6,177 nt of DNA from Planctomycetaceae bacterium (lineage in GTDB: Bacteria > Planctomycetota > Planctomycetia > Pirellulales > Thermoguttaceae). The DNA lies in NCBI GenBank assembly GCA_031282385.1, contig JAITDV010000238.1, positions 1 to 6,177 on the forward strand, in the 5' to 3' direction. This document shows, one piece after another, positions 6,170 to 6,177 of this stretch (positions are counted from its first letter, which is position 1; each line of letters begins with the position of its first letter). The translations under genes were made by a program, and so were the position numbers. A model generated the notes under the pieces. The model was not told the origin of the DNA. It saw only the letters and a program-made list of their open reading frames with translations, and did not search any database.

Positions 6170-6177
6170 TGTTGAGA

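Overview
The window reads as ordinary bacterial chromosome, AT-rich, with three complete genes all on the + strand: a metallo-beta-lactamase-fold hydrolase (515-1183), a large two-domain GNAT acetyltransferase-like protein (1404-2405), and the transcription-repair coupling factor Mfd (2616-6152). The architecture of the hydrolase and of the double-GNAT protein resembles what I remember of planctomycete proteins. A low-GC lineage of Planctomycetota is therefore my best guess. This is inference from protein style, not from a marker gene.

Layout: a GC-rich 41-bp palindrome sits at the left edge. It is followed by about 400 bp without a convincing gene. A consensus -35 box and a good Shine-Dalgarno site then lead into the hydrolase. 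The next two intergenic gaps (220 and 210 bp) hold short repeats: a 38-bp element present once in each gap (1246-1283 and 2571-2608), small tandem duplications, and a GC-rich stem-loop with a 25-nt loop (2469-2507). A 12-base motif from that loop recurs just after mfd at the right edge. The gaps are too long for a tight operon, and I see no clear rho-independent terminator, so the genes are probably transcribed separately or loosely together.

Functionally, Mfd is the only gene with a firmly known job: removing stalled RNA polymerase and recruiting UvrA in transcription-coupled repair. The hydrolase keeps a complete two-metal site of the glyoxalase II/YcbL type. The GNAT protein keeps a usable acetyl-CoA loop only in its C-terminal half. 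Nothing links the three into one pathway.

I found no previously undescribed system. The observations most worth checking are large swings of G-versus-C strand bias within and between genes, two low-complexity insertions in the N-terminal half of Mfd, the repeats shared between intergenic gaps, and the start-site correction for the hydrolase.
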